Of a DNA stretch of 8,723 nucleotides, positions 5,606 through 8,723 are shown piece by piece. Positions within the stretch are counted from its first letter, which is position 1; each line of letters begins with the position of its first letter. The position numbers were made by a program, and so were the translations under genes. The notes under the pieces are model-generated. The model was not told where the DNA came from. It worked only from the letters and a program-made list of their open reading frames with translations, and ran no database searches. The DNA comes from Dehalococcoidia bacterium (GTDB taxonomy: Bacteria > Chloroflexota > Dehalococcoidia > UBA2979): positions 1 through 8,723 of the forward strand of contig JASLOV010000299.1 in NCBI GenBank assembly GCA_030745285.1. Reading direction: 5' to 3'.

Positions 5606-6247
5606 TCAGCCGCCGGCACGGTCCCCGCCGCCGCCCCCACCGTGCCGCGAGAGCACCTCGTAACGCGGTCCCGTCGCCGCGAGATGCGAGCGCACGAGCG
5701 CGATCGAGCGGGCCCGAAACGCCTGCGCCACCGGACGCCTCCACACCGCAGGCGGGTCGAGCGCGCGGACTGCGGCAGCGATCGCGCGCCGCTCCTCCTT
5801 CGAGGCGCGTCGGTGCACCCGCGCCAGCGTGATGTGTGCCCGAAACGCCCGCCCGTCCGCCGCGATGCCTGTGGAGGCGACCGCCGCCTCGACATCCGCA
5901 GCCAGCCCGGCCAGCGGCGGCCCGCCCTCGACCTCCAGCCAGACGACCTGCGTCCGCGACGCCGGACCGAACGTCCCCGCCGCCCCGAGCGACAGCTCGA
6001 CATCGACGTCGCCGCAGCGATCGAGCGCCGCTTGCAGAGGTCCGAGCAGCCCGTAGTCGACCTCGCCCGTGAAGCGCAGCGTGAGGTGCATCAGTGCCGG
6101 ATCGACCCAGCGCAGCCGCTCAGTGACGGCAGGCGCCGCGGGGGCCGTGGAGGTCAGGTTGCGTTCGAGCGCCCCGCGCGCCGCCCGGGCGTCCTCTCGC
6201 CACAGCTCGGGCAGTTCGACCGCGACGAAGAGGCGCATGTCGGGCAC
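5606..6247 (-). CDS. thpR: RNA 2',3'-cyclic phosphodiesterase (2H family, LigT/ThpR)
   Basis: A 213-residue cytosolic 2H phosphoesterase. The family opens RNA 2',3'-cyclic phosphates to 2'-phosphate ends and can act as a 2'-5' RNA ligase in vitro. The two defining HxT motifs are visible: HLTL (H54, T56) and HITL (H138, T140), spaced as expected in a bilobed fold. The N-terminus RLFVAVELP (5-13) is typical. GTG at 6247 was chosen because GAGG, overlapping the upstream TGA, ends six bases before it; the alternative ATG at 6238 would begin the conserved RLFVAVELP directly but is 15 bases from that GAGG. The C-terminus is unusual, ending in six glycines plus DRAGG encoded by an inverted repeat. 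It follows the amidohydrolase gene by eight bases and is very probably in one operon with it. Confidence 0.88.
   Translation of the reverse strand: MPDMRLFVAVELPELWREDARAARGALERNLTSTAPAAPAVTERLRWVDPALMHLTLRFTGEVDYGLLGPLQAALDRCGDVDVELSLGAAGTFGPASRTQVVWLEVEGGPPLAGLAADVEAAVASTGIAADGRAFRAHITLARVHRRASKEERRAIAAAVRALDPPAVWRRPVAQAFRARSIALVRSHLAATGPRYEVLSRHGGGGGGDRAGG
5614..5647. repeat. 9-bp perfect inverted repeat at the 3' end of thpR
   Basis: CGGCACGGT (5614-5622) and ACCGTGCCG (5639-5647) are exact reverse complements separated by 16 GC-only bases. The element lies inside thpR, ending six bases before its TGA, and encodes the terminal R-H-G6-D-R-A segment. No T run follows in either direction. 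It may stabilise the 3' end of the message or help Rho-independent release weakly. Confidence 0.5.
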
Positions 6248-6255
6248 CGGGCGCC

Positions 6256-7131
6256 TCAGCCAGCGTCGAGCGAGAGGAAGCGCGCGGCGTTCCCGCCCAG
6301 TACGGCCTCGCGCGCCGCCGAGCCGGCGCCGGCGGCGTGGAGGGCGGCTTCAACGGCGGCGCGGTCCGCAGACTGGTCGCGCAACGGGTAGTCGGAGCCC
6401 CAGAGCACGTGCTCAGCGCCCACCAGCTCGAACGCGCGCGCGAAGACGGCCGCGTCGTAGAGCAGCGAGGTCGCCGCCGTGTCGAATGCCAGCCGGCCGC
6501 TGCTTAGCAGCTCTCGCACCTCCGGCATCAGCGCGTAGAAGGGGAAGCCGCCGCCCCAGTGCGCCGCGATCACACGGGTCGATGGGGCAGCGCAGACCTC
6601 CATCAGCGCCCACAGTCCGCCCGGCGTGTAACCACCGTCCTTGCCCGGGTAGCGATGCCCCACCTCCTCCGAACCGTGCACGAGCGCCGCCAGGCCAGCC
6701 TCCCCGGCCACCGCCAGCACGGCATCGATGTCTTCACCGCTCCCCGGGGTGTTCCCCGGTCGCACCTCGCCCAGGCCGCGCGCCCCGCGCGCAGCCAGCT
6801 CGGTCAGCCGCCCCCCGAATGCCCCCGGCGAGCCCGTCGACGGCACGACCAGCGGGACGAACGGCACGATGCGGCCGTCCGAGGCAGCGGCTGCCTCGAG
6901 CAGGTAGCCGGCGTGCTCCTCGGCCAGCGCGGCGTCGCGCCACCAGAACCCGGCGGCAAGCGAGACGTCGACCCCGACCCCGTCCATCGACGCCAGCAGA
7001 TCGTCCGCCGTCGCCATGCGAGCAGCCTCGTCGCCGTACATCTCTGCGAACGCGGCATCGGCCGCCGTCAGTTGGCGGCGTGCCGCCACCATCCGTGGCG
7101 GGAAGAGATGGGTATGGACATCGATGATCAT
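6256..7131 (-). CDS. Amidohydrolase-2 family metal-dependent hydrolase
   Basis: A 291-residue TIM-barrel enzyme of the amidohydrolase-2 family, which includes ACMSD-like decarboxylases and various C-N or C-C hydrolases. Metal-site residues visible: His6-x-His8 (VHTH after strand 1), His152 (LVHGSEE), His191 (AAHWGGGFPF) and Asp247 (LWGSDYPL); Glu122 in GLGEVRP sits where related enzymes carry a barrel residue near the site. LWGSDYP followed by a C-terminal GGNAARFL helix is typical. The substrate cannot be deduced. ATG at 7131 was chosen because MIIDVHTH is the family's usual beginning and TACGAT lies seven bases upstream; ATG at 7140 and GTG at 7158 are in-frame alternatives. It is divergent from the AmaP-like gene and leads the operon with thpR. 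Confidence 0.85.
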   Translation of the reverse strand: MIIDVHTHLFPPRMVAARRQLTAADAAFAEMYGDEAARMATADDLLASMDGVGVDVSLAAGFWWRDAALAEEHAGYLLEAAAASDGRIVPFVPLVVPSTGSPGAFGGRLTELAARGARGLGEVRPGNTPGSGEDIDAVLAVAGEAGLAALVHGSEEVGHRYPGKDGGYTPGGLWALMEVCAAPSTRVIAAHWGGGFPFYALMPEVRELLSSGRLAFDTAATSLLYDAAVFARAFELVGAEHVLWGSDYPLRDQSADRAAVEAALHAAGAGSAAREAVLGGNAARFLSLDAG

Positions 7132-7138
7132 CCGGGGC

Positions 7139-7144
7139 ATCGTA
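7139..7144 (-). promoter_or_regulatory. Possible -10 box for a leaderless amidohydrolase-thpR transcript
   Basis: TACGAT on the minus strand, identical to the -10 of the promoter at 1255-1284, ends seven bases before the ATG at 7131. No Shine-Dalgarno precedes any of the three candidate starts. The -35 region is weak. Confidence 0.35.
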
Positions 7145-7212
7145 ACCAGAGGGCGCACGCGCGTCCGTACCCGTGGCGGGGCAGTGAGCGCAGCAAGCTG
7201 CGCGGGAACGCA

Positions 7213-7875
7213 ATGCCCGGCCGGCCCGAACTCTCTTCACCCGATCACGCACGACCCGGCCTCTCGGCCGCGAGCGACGCCGCCACGCGCCGCCATCTGC
7301 GCACCGCCACGCTCGTCGCCCTGATGGCGGCGGCGGCCATCGCCCTGGTCTGGCTGCGCCCGCCTGCGGCGATCGAGGGCGCCGCCGATTCGCTCACCTG
7401 GTGGCGCACCGCGGGGGACGGCGGGCGAGCGGTGGTGACGACGGCGCTGGTCGCCATCGCTATGCTCGGCTATGTCGCGGTCTGGATGCTCGCAACCGCG
7501 CCGCGACGCCCGGTGCGGCTCCCCGACAATCGTGGCACCATCACTGTCGATGAACTCGCCCACCGCCTCCGCGCCTCGTTGCTCGAACATCCGCATGTGC
7601 AGGACGCCGGCGTGCGCGTCGACAACCGCCACCGCCGCGGCGTGGGCGTGAACGTCGTGCTGGAACTGACCGCGCACGCCCTGCTGGCCGAGGCATCCGA
7701 AGATGCGGCCGTGGCTGTGCGGCTGTTCGTCGAACAGGACGCCGGCCTCGGGTTGTCCGCGGCGCCGTCGATCACGCTCCAGTACGAGGAGCTGATCCTC
7801 GGAGCCCGCGCGGGGGACGGCCATCAGCGTCCAGCAAGCGGTAGGGCCAGCGATAAGGCCAGCGATGCCGCCTGA
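7213..7875 (+). CDS. AmaP-like membrane protein with Asp23/Gls24-type cytoplasmic domain
   Basis: A 220-residue protein. After a 30-residue polar N-terminus it has two membrane segments, about 31-49 (ATLVALMAAAAIALVWL) and 73-95 (AVVTTALVAIAMLGYVAVWML), then a soluble domain from about 107 to 195. That domain (ITVDELAHRLRASLLEHP, then V-rich strands and SITLQYEEL) resembles AmaP, the membrane anchor of the alkaline-shock protein Asp23 in Firmicutes; the resemblance is in layout and pattern, not strong identity. The tail after 200 is polar and low-complexity. ATG at 7213 is the first start after the divergent promoter region; only a weak GGGAA precedes it. The open frame extends far upstream, but that part is antisense to the amidohydrolase gene. 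It overlaps scpB by 11 bases, implying one transcript. No asp23 gene is visible next to it. Confidence 0.7.
   Translation: MPGRPELSSPDHARPGLSAASDAATRRHLRTATLVALMAAAAIALVWLRPPAAIEGAADSLTWWRTAGDGGRAVVTTALVAIAMLGYVAVWMLATAPRRPVRLPDNRGTITVDELAHRLRASLLEHPHVQDAGVRVDNRHRRGVGVNVVLELTAHALLAEASEDAAVAVRLFVEQDAGLGLSAAPSITLQYEELILGARAGDGHQRPASGRASDKASDAA
7845..7866 (+). repeat. 10-bp direct repeat spanning the scpB ribosome-binding site
   Basis: GGCCAGCGAT occurs at 7845-7854 and again at 7857-7866, separated by two bases (AA). The second copy includes the first two bases of the scpB ATG (7865). AAGG (7855-7858), six bases before the ATG, formed at the junction, acts as the Shine-Dalgarno. In the AmaP-like frame it encodes part of a low-complexity tail. 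Confidence 0.5.
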
Positions 7876-8671
7876 GAGTCCGCCGGAGAACCCCTCCGAC
7901 GACACGTCGCCCCCGAACGCAATTCCCATCGACGGCGCACACGTCGATGAGCCGTTCGCAGACGAGCCCTCCGAGCACGTCGAACCTGCCGACGAGCCTC
8001 AGCCGGACGACTCACAGCCAGACGATCGCCCATCCGACGCGCCCGATGCACCTTCGGCCGAACAACTGCCCTCGGTGCTGGAAGCGCTACTCTTCGTCTC
8101 CGAAGATCCCGTCTCGCCGGGATCGTTGGCGCGGGCGCTCGGCGTCCGCCGTCGCCAGGTCGACCGGGCGCTCGACACGCTGTCGGCGGGGCTGGCGGAA
8201 CGAGGCGTGCGACTCCAGATCGGGCCGGACGGCGCGCAGATCGTCACCTCGCCGGGGAGCTCGACGTGGGTCCAGTACTACCTCGGCATCGAATCGCAGC
8301 GCCGCCTCTCAAACGCCGCGTTGGAGACGCTCGCCATCGTTGCCTACCAGCAGCCGGTCACCCGCTCCACGATCGAGTCGATCCGCGGCGTGAACAGCGA
8401 CGGCGCGGTCTCCACCCTTCGTGCCCGCGGCCTGCTTGACGAGGTCGGCCGCGCGCCGGGGCCGGGCCGCGCGATGTTGCTCGCCACCACCCAGCGCTTC
8501 CTCGAACACTTCGGCCTGGAACGGCCCCAGGACCTGCCGGCCCTGCCCGACCTGCCCGACCTCGCGCCACCGCCCCCGGACGCACCGCCGCCGCTCGAGG
8601 GCATCGACACCGGCGCCGCGGGTGACGACCATCAGCCCGGCGAACGAGACGAGACGACGGCCGGCGAGTAA
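7865..8671 (+). CDS. scpB: Segregation and condensation protein B
   Basis: ScpB is the kleisin-binding partner in the bacterial SMC-ScpA-ScpB condensin, which organises and separates chromosomes. The core shows LPSVLEALLFVSEDPVS (68-84) starting the first winged helix. The highly conserved LSNAALETLAIVAYQQPVTR (148-167) plus STIESIRGVNSD (168-179) and the RARGLLDEVGR turn (186-196) make up the second, ending near EHFGL (214-218). The 268-residue length exceeds the usual 180-200. The excess is an acidic, proline-rich N-terminal extension (1-65, with repeated DEP and PDD) and a proline-rich acidic tail (219-268), both likely disordered. Start ATG 7865 overlaps the AmaP-like gene; an ATG-less core start near residue 67 is not available. 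scpA, commonly just upstream, is not in the window. Confidence 0.93.
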   Translation: MPPESPPENPSDDTSPPNAIPIDGAHVDEPFADEPSEHVEPADEPQPDDSQPDDRPSDAPDAPSAEQLPSVLEALLFVSEDPVSPGSLARALGVRRRQVDRALDTLSAGLAERGVRLQIGPDGAQIVTSPGSSTWVQYYLGIESQRRLSNAALETLAIVAYQQPVTRSTIESIRGVNSDGAVSTLRARGLLDEVGRAPGPGRAMLLATTQRFLEHFGLERPQDLPALPDLPDLAPPPPDAPPPLEGIDTGAAGDDHQPGERDETTAGE

Positions 8672-8710
8672 CGAGTCGCCCGCATCGAGGTGTCGCCGAA
8701 CTGCATCGGG

Positions 8711-8723
8711 GGTGTGCCGATGG
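8711..8723 (+). other. Possible start of the next plus-strand gene
   Basis: GGGGGTG ends five bases before an ATG at 8720-8722, 48 bases after scpB. The window ends one base later, so no product can be named. In many genomes a pseudouridine synthase gene (rluB type) follows scpB, but nothing here shows it. Confidence 0.25.

Noticed and set aside
6559..7212. N-terminal extension of the AmaP-like frame back to 6559
   Set aside because: It is fully antisense to the amidohydrolase, whose metal-binding motifs are clear; the extension is Arg/Pro-rich filler.
1..8723. CRISPR array, prophage, transposase, toxin-antitoxin or biosynthetic cluster
   Set aside because: No regularly spaced repeats, phage or transposase motifs, or defence-gene motifs were seen on either strand; base composition appears uniform.

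Overview
The window is GC-rich (roughly 70% by eye) bacterial chromosomal DNA, tightly packed with eight genes of ordinary, vertically inherited type. No phage, transposase, CRISPR, rRNA or tRNA signature is visible. The combination of an archaeal-type fructose-1,6-bisphosphate aldolase/phosphatase homolog, a DUF1122-like protein, a small SWIM-type zinc-finger protein and an AmaP-like/ScpB pair best fits a member of the Chloroflexota (Dehalococcoidia- or Thermomicrobia-like). This placement is inferred from family distribution and was not tested.

Layout. (1) 53-2072, minus strand: a DUF1122-like gene, then a 226-base gap holding a good sigma-70-type promoter and a structured leader, then an FBP aldolase/phosphatase homolog. 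(2) 2073-2293: a divergent intergenic region carrying an imperfect palindromic repeat. (3) 2294-5031, plus strand: folC (dihydrofolate/folylpolyglutamate synthase) and a fabF-type beta-ketoacyl-ACP synthase, separated by a 92-base leader with a nested stem-loop. (4) 5138-7131, minus strand: an amidohydrolase-2 family hydrolase and the RNA 2',3'-cyclic phosphodiesterase thpR (8-base gap, probable operon), then a separately promoted small SWIM zinc-finger gene. (5) 7213-8671, plus strand: an AmaP-like membrane protein overlapping scpB by 11 bases. The window ends just after scpB.

Two places deserve attention. The FBP aldolase/phosphatase homolog keeps the fold and most metal ligands. However, it has replaced the residues that align with the Schiff-base lysine, the catalytic tyrosine and one metal-binding Asp-Lys pair. 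Its best ribosome-binding site also faces an ACG rather than an ATG. It looks like a paralog that has lost aldolase chemistry or is decaying. The SWIM gene is preceded, in order, by a promoter, a strong Shine-Dalgarno, a 13-codon open frame whose stop lies in the loop of a GC-rich hairpin, and a short U-rich stretch. That is the architecture of a translation-controlled attenuator.

The genes do not form one pathway: the window joins central carbon metabolism, folate, fatty-acid synthesis, RNA processing and chromosome segregation. Several starts lack a Shine-Dalgarno and instead have a TANNNT box 6-8 bases upstream, suggesting some leaderless transcripts.
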